Positions 25,217-33,004 of a stretch of 40,208 nt of DNA are shown in pieces. How positions within the stretch are numbered: position 1 is the first letter of the stretch; each line of letters begins with the position of its first letter. The DNA is taken from contig CACWRT010000033.1 in NCBI GenBank assembly GCA_902763365.1, positions 1 to 40,208 on the forward strand, given 5' to 3'. This DNA is from an uncultured Ruminococcus sp. (GTDB lineage Bacteria > Bacillota > Clostridia > Oscillospirales > Acutalibacteraceae). A program made the position numbers and the translations under genes. The notes beneath the pieces are model-generated. The model saw nothing but the letters and a program-made list of their open reading frames with translations, made no database searches and was not told where the DNA came from.

Positions 25217-25392
25217 GAGCTTTTCAATAACTTTGAGCGAGGAACATAAAATAACAGCCGATATAAAGGTAATAACCGCGACAAAAAAGGTTGTAGCGAT
25301 GAGTTCAGAGCGGAGCGATCCCCGCGTTACGGGACCGGCGGCTCGCCGGGCGCAGCGAGCCCCGTGCTACGGGACCGGCGGCTCGCCGGTAG
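25217..25392 (+). repeat. Dispersed intergenic repeat, family B, plus-orientation copy
   Basis: It contains AGCTTTTCAATAACTTTGAG, CGAGGAACATAAAATAACAG, AATAACCGCGACAAA and two successive GGACCGGCGGCTCGCCGG modules (about 25333-25350 and 25373-25390). This is a partial duplication of the GC-rich end. It fills the middle of the gap between 25152 and 25854. The rest of that gap is AT-rich, with no gene seen apart from the promoter. Confidence 0.75.
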
Positions 25393-25765
25393 TGAAGTTC
25401 AGGATAAACAGCTTACAAAACATAGTCCTTATCGGAGATACACAAGATTCGATAAAACTATTTACTATCCGCAGAAAAAATTCCACTTTCCACTTTCCAA
25501 ATTCCACATTAATTAAAAGTTTGTGTGCTATGGAAGAAATAAGTTTATATTTTTGTAAAAAACAGCAAAAGTAACAACAATGTTACCTAATTGTAACATA
25601 TATTACTGTATATTATGTCAAAAAAACGGAAAAATTTTTAAAAATTTACAGAAAAGTAATTCTTTTTTAGACTTATAATTTAATGAGAATACGTCTGATT
25701 TGACGCGATTTGTGAGAAATAGAATTATTTGTAAATAAATACATTTTTTTCCTTTAATAATATAC

Positions 25766-25794
25766 TTGATTTTTAGGAAAAAACATAGTATAAT
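25766..25794 (+). promoter_or_regulatory. Promoter of the second starch-binding surface protein
   Basis: TTGATT (25766-25771) and TATAAT (25789-25794) have a 17-base spacer. The spacer (TTTAGGAAAAAACATAG) closely resembles that of the alr promoter. The leader to the ATG at 25854 is about 55 bases. Confidence 0.75.
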
Positions 25795-25853
25795 ACTTGA
25801 TAATGAAACTATTATATAACAGTTTCTATATATTTTTTAGGAGGATTACTACA

Positions 25854-26612
25854 ATGAGAAAGTCAAAGATTTTAGCTACAGTTGTATCTTCTGCTCTTGT
25901 TGCTTCCGTTGCTGCTACTGCTGCTATCAGCGTAAGTGCTATTAAGGCTGAAGATATGTCAAGCCATAAGGTTGGCATCGTTGGTTCTTTTAATGACTGG
26001 AGTAAAGACGGCGAAGTATGGATGACTGAAAACAACGGTGTTTGGGAAGGTACAGTAGATATCCCTGAAGTTACTGACACTATGGTAGTTGACGCTACAA
26101 CTGATGATGGTTCAGGCGGACAGATTCCGAGAGGAATCAAGGGTATCACATTCAAGGTACGTCTTGACGGCGACTGGGGTGATAGCTGGGGTGATTATGA
26201 AGCTGCTTATGACCGTACATTAAACAGCCAGACAAACTGCTGTGTAGAAGCTAAGGCAGGAACTCATGTTAAGATCAATGTTAAGCTTGATACAACAAAG
26301 AACTCTCCTGAAGCTCTTGCAAACAGCGATTCAGATGCTAAGGAAGACGATGTTGATTCAAACTGGTGGCCTGTAACATACACAGTAGAAGAAGTTAAGG
26401 ATGAAGCACCTGCTGAGAGCAAGCCCGCTGAGGCAAGCAAGCCCGCTGCTACAAAGCCTGCAACAACAACTCCTGCTGCTACGACAACTACCACAGAAGA
26501 CACAGCATCACCTGCTACAGGCGATACAACATCTGCTGTTGCACTCGTTGCTGTAGTTCTTGCATCACTCGGCACAGCTGTAGTTATGACAAAGAAAGCT
26601 TCTAAGGAATAA
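25854..26612 (+). CDS. Secreted, wall-anchored protein with one X25-like starch-binding module
   Basis: A signal peptide (RKSKILATVVSSALVASVAA..VSA) precedes one X25-like module (about residues 40-175). The module has KVGIVGSFNDWSKDGEVWM, ITFKVRLDGDWGDSWGDY and DRTLNSQTNCCVEA, which parallel the two modules in the gene at 22615. A Pro/Ala/Thr linker and SPATGD, a hydrophobic helix and a basic tail follow, fitting a sortase-type anchor. X25-type modules bind starch in pullulanases. With no catalytic domain this would be a substrate-holding protein. ATG at 25854 has AGGAGG 9 bases upstream. The length is 252 residues. The family name is from motif recognition only. Confidence 0.8.
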   Translation: MRKSKILATVVSSALVASVAATAAISVSAIKAEDMSSHKVGIVGSFNDWSKDGEVWMTENNGVWEGTVDIPEVTDTMVVDATTDDGSGGQIPRGIKGITFKVRLDGDWGDSWGDYEAAYDRTLNSQTNCCVEAKAGTHVKINVKLDTTKNSPEALANSDSDAKEDDVDSNWWPVTYTVEEVKDEAPAESKPAEASKPAATKPATTTPAATTTTTEDTASPATGDTTSAVALVAVVLASLGTAVVMTKKASKE

Positions 26613-26646
26613 TTTCCTGTCGGAAGAAATAGTTTAATGAAAAAGG

Positions 26647-26682
26647 ACGGCTGTCTGCATTTATGTGCAGACAGCCGTTTTT
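26647..26682. terminator. Strong bidirectional terminator
   Basis: A 13-bp perfect stem, ACGGCTGTCTGCA (26647-26659) with its complement (26666-26678), has a 6-base loop. T runs follow on the plus strand and A runs precede it. It separates the starch-binding gene from the convergent phage operon. Confidence 0.9.
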
Positions 26683-26688
26683 GGTATG

Positions 26689-27153
26689 TCAGACTGTATT
26701 TAAAGTGATATCAGTATTGGGTGGCATAAGTTTTTTCATTTGATATAAAATATGATCTGCTTCCTGAGTTGTCAGAGAAGAAGAAGTTTCATAGATAAGT
26801 TCACCGTTCCTTTCGGTCAGCGTACCATCTATATCAAACAGATCACCTAAATGTTCCCAAAGGAAACTGCATCCGTTTGATTCGTTGAGAGAAATTGCTG
26901 CAAGACACATACGTCTTATTTTTTCATCAGGAAGACCATCCGTTTCTATTCCGAATTGCGCGGCAATATTTAACAGACCTTCACTCAAAGCTGTTTCGGG
27001 AAACATTTCTCTCATTACTATATGAATATCCTCATACAGCCTTTGCAGTTCATTAACAAATGCTATAAGTTCAAAGTAGTAGGTTGTATTCTCTTCGGGA
27101 AATTCAAGCTCTGATATTCTGAAATGCTCTTTCAAAGAAAGTAAAGCGTTCAT
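26689..27153 (-). CDS. Phage baseplate/tail protein, DUF2313 (XkdU/YmfQ)-like
   Basis: 154 residues, directly after the baseplate J gene. In PBSX-like and Mu-like phages this place is held by DUF2313 proteins that build the baseplate wedge or fibre socket. The sequence has LSLKEHFRISELEF, the helix IAFVNELQRLYEDIHIV, and DEKIRRMCLAAISLNESNGC. It is acidic and has no signal peptide. Assignment rests mostly on gene order. GGGGGTGA precedes the ATG. It is the last gene of the operon; no tail fibre or lysis gene follows, and the terminator is 7 bases beyond. Confidence 0.6.
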   Translation of the reverse strand: MNALLSLKEHFRISELEFPEENTTYYFELIAFVNELQRLYEDIHIVMREMFPETALSEGLLNIAAQFGIETDGLPDEKIRRMCLAAISLNESNGCSFLWEHLGDLFDIDGTLTERNGELIYETSSSLTTQEADHILYQMKKLMPPNTDITLNTV

Positions 27154-27171
27154 TTCTTATCACCCCCGCAG

Positions 27172-28230
27172 TCAGACTCTTGTAACGGTAAGGCTGCCGA
27201 GCTTGAGAATACCGAGCTCTGAATTGACAACATCGGAAGCACCTACAAAACTGTAATTAGCCACACCTTCAACAGATATTATTTTAGCGCCAAGCTGTGT
27301 AAGTATAAGATCCTGACCCACTTTCAGTTCGGAAAAAAATTCATTGACAGCATTTTCTATATTATCTATAACAGTAGAAACTATATAGCCGCTTTTTATC
27401 TGAAAGTTAATGCTTATATCTACGGTGCTGCTGACAGCAGAGTAAACATTTATAGACGTTCCGGGTATACGGTTGGCGTCCATAAGCTGCTGTACCTCGG
27501 CAACAACAGAATTGTCCACCCCATCGCCTTTGGCAGCAATATATACGTTCACTGTGTTGTTATTTGGAATCTCGGAAACCTTTGCAGAATAGATTCCATC
27601 AGCTGATTCGGCAAGCTTTTTATAGAATGTCGGATTCAGTCCGTTTGAAATATTCCTGCAGCTGTCAATTATCCTCTTTCTGAGTGATTCGTCACTTTCA
27701 TCATCGGAGCCGCCGTATGCAGCGGAAGAATTCGTGATATTGATACCGCTTGAAAAATAAGTAACAACAGTAGTTATGTTTCTCGGAGGAATATTGTATC
27801 TGCTCCCGCTGTATTCAGCTTCTATGTCCACAAGGCAGCTTGCCGTGCCTCTGTAAATCACTGCATCATCCATACTGATATATTGAAGTTCACCGTCAGA
27901 TGTAGAAAATACAGTACCTGACGGTATCATAAGATCATATTCAAGAGGTGTATCCACACGTACCACAATAGTTCCTAAAGCCTTCTTGCCCCTGTGCCTT
28001 GTCAGTCCTCTGTGAGCAGCGTGTTTTTCAAGAGCTTCACCGCAGGCATCAGAAACAAACACAGATTCCTTTATTCTGCTGAGCTGACAATATAAGGCGT
28101 GTATTTCACCCGCAAGAACAGTGAGTCTTTTCATAGATTCGCTGTTTTCCTGAGGATAAGCGCCGCTGTTTTCAAAAAAGCTGTCACACATTCTTTTCAG
28201 TATCTGATCATATGTATTGTTGTTATCCAT
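27172..28230 (-). CDS. Phage baseplate J-like protein (XkdT-like)
   Basis: Baseplate J proteins form the wedge that joins hub and fibres in contractile tails. The 352-residue protein has the family pattern: an N-terminal helical part, the CGEALEKHAAHRGLTR motif, a beta domain with PLEYDLMIPSGTVFST, and GGSDDESDESLRKRIIDS. VYIAAKGDGVDN and a C-terminal repeat domain complete it. ATG at 28230 (GGAAGGGAAG six bases upstream) is chosen over an earlier in-frame codon at 28275. It overlaps nothing and follows the spike-like gene by one base. It is intact, and is the clearest tail gene in the set. Confidence 0.88.
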   Translation of the reverse strand: MDNNNTYDQILKRMCDSFFENSGAYPQENSESMKRLTVLAGEIHALYCQLSRIKESVFVSDACGEALEKHAAHRGLTRHRGKKALGTIVVRVDTPLEYDLMIPSGTVFSTSDGELQYISMDDAVIYRGTASCLVDIEAEYSGSRYNIPPRNITTVVTYFSSGINITNSSAAYGGSDDESDESLRKRIIDSCRNISNGLNPTFYKKLAESADGIYSAKVSEIPNNNTVNVYIAAKGDGVDNSVVAEVQQLMDANRIPGTSINVYSAVSSTVDISINFQIKSGYIVSTVIDNIENAVNEFFSELKVGQDLILTQLGAKIISVEGVANYSFVGASDVVNSELGILKLGSLTVTRV

Positions 28231-28231
28231 A

Positions 28232-28567
28232 TCATACTTCCCTTCCGTTAATATAAACTTTTCCGTCATTTGCAAGTCTTATACTTGCCCCTCCGTCAGA
28301 CATCAGCAGAATTTCCCCGGGTTCGATATTTCTTTCATAGTAGGGCATTCTGACGCCTATGCACATCATTCCCTTTTCTGTGGGAAGCAGAACAACGTCA
28401 TTGTATTTTCCGGGAACACTTACGATTCCGGCAGGATTTACGATCTGACACTGACCTTTTCCTTCCCCGGAAACGGCGGAAACTCTTGTATCTATACCGC
28501 TGTCAGATGAAGCGGTATCAACCATGCTTTTCTGTTTTTTGTTTCTTATATTTTTACTGAGCCACAT
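28232..28567 (-). CDS. Phage baseplate spike / gpV-like protein
   Basis: About 111 residues starting at ATG 28567 (GAGGAGG upstream). The basic N-terminus (MWLSKNIRNKKQKS) leads to a beta-rich domain with QIVNPAGIVSVPGKYNDVVL and a C-terminal GGASIRLANDGKVYINGREV. That ending resembles gpV and Gp45 spike proteins. Order between the hub-like and baseplate J genes fits the membrane-piercing spike. It overlaps the previous gene by 14 bases. A cell-wall hydrolase domain, often fused here, is absent. Confidence 0.6.
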   Translation of the reverse strand: MWLSKNIRNKKQKSMVDTASSDSGIDTRVSAVSGEGKGQCQIVNPAGIVSVPGKYNDVVLLPTEKGMMCIGVRMPYYERNIEPGEILLMSDGGASIRLANDGKVYINGREV

Positions 28568-29480
28568 TATTTTCCTCCTCCGAAATGACCTTAATAGTAT
28601 CTTCACCGTTTTTTATAGAGTATATCACTTCTGTTATCCTGTAAGTTTCTTGAGAACCTTCCATTGTAAAGGTATCATCGGGTCTGCAATTTATAAATCC
28701 GCTGCAAACTATTTCAGTCTGTTTATATGACCTGTCCGAACGGGTTATCATATCACGTACAGCATTGATCCCCATGATATTGGTACCTACTGTATTGAGG
28801 TAACGTTTTCTTTTTATCTCCAGCTTTTCGGCTATATTACTTTTTATATTCATTTTATATCCTCCGGCAGGATATGTTCTTGCGGTAATATCGGAAATAA
28901 CGGAATGTCTTCTGTAAACGGTTCTGATCCGACGTATTATTTTCTGTCCGATAAAAAAAGACATTTCCCTATGATCTCCGCTGATATCTATAATGCCCTC
29001 AGGATCTATAAAAGGTCTGCATCCGATAAACTGATCACAAAAAGCAAATAATACTGCCCACTGACTCATACCTTTAGAAATAACAAGTTCACCGTTGAAG
29101 CTTTTATCGCTGCCCTTAAATCCCTTGAATCCGAGAGGACGGAAATGCCTTTCAAAGATAATGCCGAATGACGGCAGATGATATGTCTGAGGCATAGCTT
29201 CGTTATCCAGCAGTAAAGCTTCAATGCTTCTTGCTCTGATAATGAGCCTGCATCCCTCTGATGTTTTTACTATTGACTGTTCATCAATATTACCGCTGAA
29301 AACATTTTCGCTGTTTCTTATAACACTGATATATTTTAATTCCGGAATTGTATCCTTTATGTAAAATTCAGCTTCAAGTCCTCCGGCGGGAGCGTCAATA
29401 TCCCTGATAACAGTCAGCCTTACCGGGTCTTTAAGAACGATCATATTATCGTTAATGTCTTTTACTGTTACATTTACCAT
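28554..29480 (-). CDS. Phage tail hub protein, XkdQ / gpD-like
   Basis: About 308 residues. Proteins of this family (late control D, T4 gp27-like) form the tail hub that joins tube and spike. The pattern seen is an N-terminal beta part (DPVRLTVIRDIDAPAGGLEA), IIRARSIEALLLDNEAMPQ as in XkdQ, and IFERHFRPLGF. QFIGCRPFIDPEGIIDISG and a C-terminal SQETYRITEVIYSIKNGED follow. ATG at 29480 is chosen because AAAGGA lies 8 bases upstream; another at 29486 is too near the site. It overlaps the LysM-protein gene by a few bases. Confidence 0.75.
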   Translation of the reverse strand: MVNVTVKDINDNMIVLKDPVRLTVIRDIDAPAGGLEAEFYIKDTIPELKYISVIRNSENVFSGNIDEQSIVKTSEGCRLIIRARSIEALLLDNEAMPQTYHLPSFGIIFERHFRPLGFKGFKGSDKSFNGELVISKGMSQWAVLFAFCDQFIGCRPFIDPEGIIDISGDHREMSFFIGQKIIRRIRTVYRRHSVISDITARTYPAGGYKMNIKSNIAEKLEIKRKRYLNTVGTNIMGINAVRDMITRSDRSYKQTEIVCSGFINCRPDDTFTMEGSQETYRITEVIYSIKNGEDTIKVISEEENNVAQ

Positions 29481-29989
29481 AAGCATATCCTTTCATTTTT
29501 CCCTACAGGTCGGTCAGGTCTTATGATATGCCGGTTAAGCTCTGCCAGCCTGTCTATATTCAGTGAATATTTTTTAGCAATATCCCAAAGGCAGCAGACT
29601 CCGTTTCCATAAATGTATCTGCCATGATGGTCATATGGTTTTTCGGAGTCCGCTGAGAATCTGAAACGATACCGCAGAGTATTTTCCATATCACAGCAGA
29701 TCATTTCCAGATTTTCGGGCCAGGCATATATAGGATCTCTTCCGGGGATGATCAGCATACCGCTTTCTGTCATGCTGTTTTTCAGCATAGAAAATGTTTG
29801 CATACAGTCGTCCCCGAAGAATTCTCCTTCACCGCTGATAACAGTTATCTTGTCAGAGCTGTTACCTATAATAAGCTGACCATTTACGCTGTTTGAACCG
29901 GATATAGAATAACCGCTGTTAATGCTGATGATCTCTGGATCCACAGGAAATTCAAAGTCCCTGAATTTCATTTTATTTCTTGAATTCAT
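29474..29989 (-). CDS. LysM-containing phage tail protein (XkdP-like)
   Basis: 171 residues with an N-terminal beta-rich region (MKFRDFEFPVDPEIISINSG). The C-terminal LysM-like module (about 128-171: VCCLWDIAKKYSLNIDRLAE, LNRHIIRPDRPVGKNERICL) binds glycan or aids assembly at the baseplate. In PBSX, XkdP lies between the tape measure and the hub. Here the upstream neighbour is only a 46-residue gene. GAGG precedes the ATG, and the start overlaps the upstream stop (ATGA). It is intact. Confidence 0.7.
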   Translation of the reverse strand: MNSRNKMKFRDFEFPVDPEIISINSGYSISGSNSVNGQLIIGNSSDKITVISGEGEFFGDDCMQTFSMLKNSMTESGMLIIPGRDPIYAWPENLEMICCDMENTLRYRFRFSADSEKPYDHHGRYIYGNGVCCLWDIAKKYSLNIDRLAELNRHIIRPDRPVGKNERICLW

Positions 29990-30126
29990 TTTGTTTCCTC
30001 CGTAATATCCAGCAGTCTGTCATATCTGAGAACATCATTTCTCAGAATATCGGAAAGATCTCTCAGTCTTTCGCTGTTATCGTGATCGGACCGGGGGATA
30101 TTTTCGTTTATGTTGTCTTCTTTCAT
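29986..30126 (-). CDS. 46-residue phage operon protein of unknown role
   Basis: A small frame (MKEDNINENIPRSDHDNSER to ...LDITEETK) has a strong GGAGG site and ATGA overlaps with both neighbours, which is good evidence that it is translated. It is charged, probably one helix pair (RLRDLSDILRNDVLRYDRLL), with no signal or membrane segment. Its place between the tube-like and LysM genes is where PBSX-like phages encode a tail assembly chaperone and a long tape measure. It might be a relict chaperone or a very short length-setting protein (speculative). Confidence 0.75.
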   Translation of the reverse strand: MKEDNINENIPRSDHDNSERLRDLSDILRNDVLRYDRLLDITEETK

Positions 30127-30524
30127 TTATTTTCCTCCGTATCTTCTGTTTTCATAGTAAGAGCAGAAACAGTAATGTGCTCGCTGAAGCTTTTGCTGTC
30201 AGCTGCCGCAAGATAATCCTCCCACATACATCCCCTGAAAACTATCCTTTTTCCGTCTGCTTCAAAAGAAAGTGTAAAATTATCAAGATCTGCGAAATTG
30301 AAGTTTGTAAATGGACGCCTGAACCGTATTCCCTCAAGATGCACTTTATATCGTACTTTAGTTCTTACCAGTCCCACATCTTCCGAATTGAATACAGATC
30401 TTATCCTGTGAATTTCCGATGATTTTTTTACTTCCGCACGTTTTACCTGAAATACCTGTTTTCCGTCTATCCGTACAGCGACATCCCTGCCGCATAAACA
30501 TTCTTCATACTCTATAGCAGACAC
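30123..30524 (-). CDS. Phage tail tube-like protein (XkdM-like, tentative)
   Basis: About 134 residues in a beta-rich pattern: CLCGRDVAVRIDGKQVFQV, YKVHLEGIRFRRPFTNFNFA, DNFTLSFEADGKRIVFRGC, EHITVSALTMKTED. The repeated strands and gene order before LysM and hub fit a tail tube or tube-like ring. The start is uncertain. GTG at 30524 follows an AAAGGAAG that is rather close; the frame is open back to 30593 inside the previous gene. No sheath gene precedes it, unlike PBSX. A better family match may exist. Confidence 0.5.
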   Translation of the reverse strand: MSAIEYEECLCGRDVAVRIDGKQVFQVKRAEVKKSSEIHRIRSVFNSEDVGLVRTKVRYKVHLEGIRFRRPFTNFNFADLDNFTLSFEADGKRIVFRGCMWEDYLAAADSKSFSEHITVSALTMKTEDTEENK

Positions 30525-30535
30525 CTTCCTTTCAT

Positions 30536-30931
30536 CTAAGATAAGCTTTTTCTTACCGTTCTGAGTCTTAACTGCAAATTGACGGCGTAGCACAGACTGT
30601 CCTCTTCAAATTCACATTTTCCCGCATTTACGGAAATAATCATTTTTTTCTTATCCGCCTTCATTATTTCAATGCAGACTTCCTCGGCAGATTTTCTGCA
30701 TGATCCTTCTCCTTCGGTTTCGTTGGTTCTTACGGTAACGTTTATTATTTCTGTACAGATACTGCTACCGTCGCCTAAAAGATTTTCCACATTGTCTTCA
30801 ATGACAGAAAAGGTCACAAAAGGCTTTTTAAGCGGGAATGGTATAACTGTTTCCTCATCATTCCTGCAAAAAAGATATCTTTCATTTCCCGCAGTTATTA
30901 TTTGTTCAATTATAAGATCAGCACAATTCAT
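30536..30931 (-). CDS. Phage tail completion/terminator-like protein
   Basis: 131 residues (MNCADLIIEQIITAGNERYL, PFPLKKPFVTFSVI, TEIINVTVRTNETEGEGSCR). This fits the small proteins that cap the tail or neck, such as XkdJ/YqbJ types, by size, strand pattern and order. The start overlaps the upstream stop (ATGA) with AGGAGG six bases before. No motif is diagnostic, so the name is from context. Confidence 0.5.
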   Translation of the reverse strand: MNCADLIIEQIITAGNERYLFCRNDEETVIPFPLKKPFVTFSVIEDNVENLLGDGSSICTEIINVTVRTNETEGEGSCRKSAEEVCIEIMKADKKKMIISVNAGKCEFEEDSLCYAVNLQLRLRTVRKSLS

Positions 30932-31257
30932 TCACAGCCTCCTGTTTTCCTCAAAGCTGCCTTTGTATAGCTGCCTTTGCGGCTTGTAAAGACATCTTTC
31001 CATAGTATATAGTATTCATTTTTCCCATCGCTGACAGTATCGCCCCTTACAGCCTTATGAAGAAATCTATCATCTGTATACAGAACAAACTTGTCGGGCT
31101 CATTCCGGAAGTTTCCCTTGTGAGTAACACCGCCGTTGTTTTTCTGAACATCACGGTAAGGCATTAAGACACCGTAACTTCTGTAAACTTTATTACCCTT
31201 TTCAAAAGTTAAAGGAGTACCGAAGCATTTAAGGGCGAAATTAAACATATTGTTCAT
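30928..31257 (-). CDS. Phage head-tail joining protein
   Basis: 109 residues. It contains LTFEKGNKVYRSYGVLMPYR, a beta-rich middle (NEPDKFVLYTDDRFLHKAVR), and GDTVSDGKNEYYILWKDVF. Small head-closure and joining proteins of PBSX/skin-type phages have this size and place, after the connector. AAGGGAG is upstream of the ATG. The gap to the connector is 2 bases. Confidence 0.55.
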   Translation of the reverse strand: MNNMFNFALKCFGTPLTFEKGNKVYRSYGVLMPYRDVQKNNGGVTHKGNFRNEPDKFVLYTDDRFLHKAVRGDTVSDGKNEYYILWKDVFTSRKGSYTKAALRKTGGCE

Positions 31258-31259
31258 TT

Positions 31260-31619
31260 TTACACTCCCTTAAAAACAAATTCCGGATCTGTAATAAGAT
31301 CACTTATCTCACGAAATGCTTCATGACAGAGTTTTTCGGCGGAATCCACCTGTTTCATTCCCGATGATTTCATGGAAACATCACCGATCTTTATTTCGCC
31401 TCCATTACCTTCCGTCATGCACATCAGAGAATATCTGTAACAGGCTAAGGCTGCTGCTGCAAAAAATATCCTGTTCAAGTCTTTCCGGTCAGGCGCAGCG
31501 GCAAGGCGGGTATTTAAATACCCTGCCGCACCTTCGCAAAGGAATCTGAACCCTGCCGCTTCTGTTTTTGCAAGACCGGTCAGACGGCAGAATATATCGA
31601 AAATATGTTCAATATCCAA
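31260..31619 (-). CDS. Phage head-tail connector (YqbG-like)
   Basis: 119 residues, mainly helical (IFDIFCRLTGLAKTEAAGF, FAAAALACYRYSLMCMTEG, EKLCHEAFREISDLI). An all-helical connector gene right after the major capsid is typical of siphophage/myophage heads. The start is TTG at 31619 with AGGAGGGG three to five bases upstream. No enzyme motif is seen. Identity is by fold type and position. Confidence 0.6.
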   Translation of the reverse strand: MDIEHIFDIFCRLTGLAKTEAAGFRFLCEGAAGYLNTRLAAAPDRKDLNRIFFAAAALACYRYSLMCMTEGNGGEIKIGDVSMKSSGMKQVDSAEKLCHEAFREISDLITDPEFVFKGV

Positions 31620-31632
31620 CCGTCACCCCTCC

Positions 31633-32643
31633 TTAGTATGTAAGAACCTTGGAGGAATCAGGGAATATTTTTGCAAAGCCTGTTATACAGCTGATAGCAG
31701 TTCTTTCAAGCTGTCTGTCAATAAGCTTATCGTGATCCATAATGATACCCCCTGACTGTACCATTTCAAGAGCGCAGTTTTTATCAAGACCGATGATCTT
31801 GTTTCCGCTTATACCCGGAACATGGAGAAGCTTTGCGCCGAGAGGAGTTATCATCCTGCCGCTTCCGTGAAAATCAAGACCTGCTTTTGCATCCTTCATT
31901 TCACTCATAGACAGAAGCTTTGTCATAGCAGCAGTGGGCGCAAGCATAGTATTGAGCTCATACGGAGAAAGCTCTGACCAGAGTTTTATGAGATCTTCAT
32001 AAACCACATCGCCCGCTGATGCTGTGCTGACGGTATCAGCGGCGCTGTTGCTTTCGTCACCGTTGATAATAACGTTCACAGCGTCTGTCAGCTGCTGACG
32101 TGCGATATAAGCACCGATCTGGCGAAGAGTAACGGTAAAGAGATCGAGCTTCTGGAATTTTACTGCTTCATAGGAAGCCACCAGCATCCTGCCTCTTTTC
32201 TGAAGCTTTACAAGATGATCGCTGCTGCGGACATTGGTGCGGGGAAGATAAGCCCCCTCAGCCACAGGCTTTAAAGACTTGTCGTCTTCTGTAGGTGCTG
32301 AAACAACGGAACGGTAGTCAAGACCGTCTATTACAGTCTTAGCTGCGACGATATCCGAAAGAATATCAGCTCTTTCCATTCCTTGCTTTACAGCTCTTGA
32401 AACATATTCGGGAAAGAGAGCTGCACTGTCGCCGGTCTGAAAGAATTTGCTCACTGTATCGGACATAGCGCCGCCTACCTTGATATCAAATCTTTTCAGC
32501 TGACGCTGATAAGCGTCAAGTCCCTCAAGCTGAGTATTTCTGTAGTTTTCGGAAGGGTCAAGTTCTTCAAGTATATCGGTAAATGAACGTCCGCCTTCGC
32601 CGTACATACCCTTTTCAAGTTTAATATTGTCAAAATAAGCCAT
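31633..32643 (-). CDS. Major capsid protein (XkdG/YqbE-like)
   Basis: 336 residues, the usual size for a capsid with HK97 fold. An N-terminal arm (MAYFDNIKLEKGMYGEGGR) is followed by the E-loop-like region with SVVSAPTEDDKSLKPVAEGA. The spine helix QKLDLFTVTLRQIGAYIARQ, an A-domain with LAPTAAMTKLLSMSEMKDAK, and MVQSGGIIMDHDKLIDRQLE follow. AAGGAGGT lies before the ATG. It follows a small decoration protein by 14 bases. Fully open and intact, with no sign of decay. Confidence 0.85.
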   Translation of the reverse strand: MAYFDNIKLEKGMYGEGGRSFTDILEELDPSENYRNTQLEGLDAYQRQLKRFDIKVGGAMSDTVSKFFQTGDSAALFPEYVSRAVKQGMERADILSDIVAAKTVIDGLDYRSVVSAPTEDDKSLKPVAEGAYLPRTNVRSSDHLVKLQKRGRMLVASYEAVKFQKLDLFTVTLRQIGAYIARQQLTDAVNVIINGDESNSAADTVSTASAGDVVYEDLIKLWSELSPYELNTMLAPTAAMTKLLSMSEMKDAKAGLDFHGSGRMITPLGAKLLHVPGISGNKIIGLDKNCALEMVQSGGIIMDHDKLIDRQLERTAISCITGFAKIFPDSSKVLTY

Positions 32644-32657
32644 ATAAGATTACCTCC

Positions 32658-32990
32658 TTAAAGTATAAAACCGAATGTTTTTTCTGAACTGTCTGTATCA
32701 ATAACAAGATATTCTCTGCCGTTTGAACTGTCAGCATTTATTTTGCCGTTTTCGGCAGATATTTTGCTGTAGCCAACAGCAGGCGCGGTAGTATAGGAAG
32801 CCCTTGCATAACCGCTCACCTGAACGGACGCATATCCGTTTCTGACCCCGGTGCAGATACCGCAGAACTTGCCGGAAGCCTTCTGTACAGTACCGCTGCT
32901 GACAATCATAACGGGATCGCCGACAGACAGATCACCCTGAAATTCAAATGTGAGAATATTCTCACCAAATCCGTTAAAACTTACATTCAT
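32658..32990 (-). CDS. Small capsid decoration-like protein
   Basis: 110 residues, all-beta in appearance: FNGFGENILTFEFQGDLSVG, DPVMIVSSGTVQKASG, SVQVSGYARASYT and a final EKTFGFIL. Such proteins next to the capsid gene usually stabilise the shell (DUF2190-type). AGGAGG is upstream of the ATG. It is placed between protease/scaffold and capsid, as in many phages of this type. Confidence 0.6.
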   Translation of the reverse strand: MNVSFNGFGENILTFEFQGDLSVGDPVMIVSSGTVQKASGKFCGICTGVRNGYASVQVSGYARASYTTAPAVGYSKISAENGKINADSSNGREYLVIDTDSSEKTFGFIL

Positions 32991-33004
32991 AATAAAATTC
33001 CTCC

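Noticed and set aside
25185-25574. A 129-codon plus-strand frame
   Set aside because: It runs through a family B repeat, and its codons are read from modules that occur elsewhere in different frames. There is no ribosome site.
26264-26575. A 103-codon minus-strand frame opposite the starch-binding gene
   Set aside because: It mirrors the repetitive Ala/Thr/Pro-rich linker and anchor, where codon bias keeps the other strand open.
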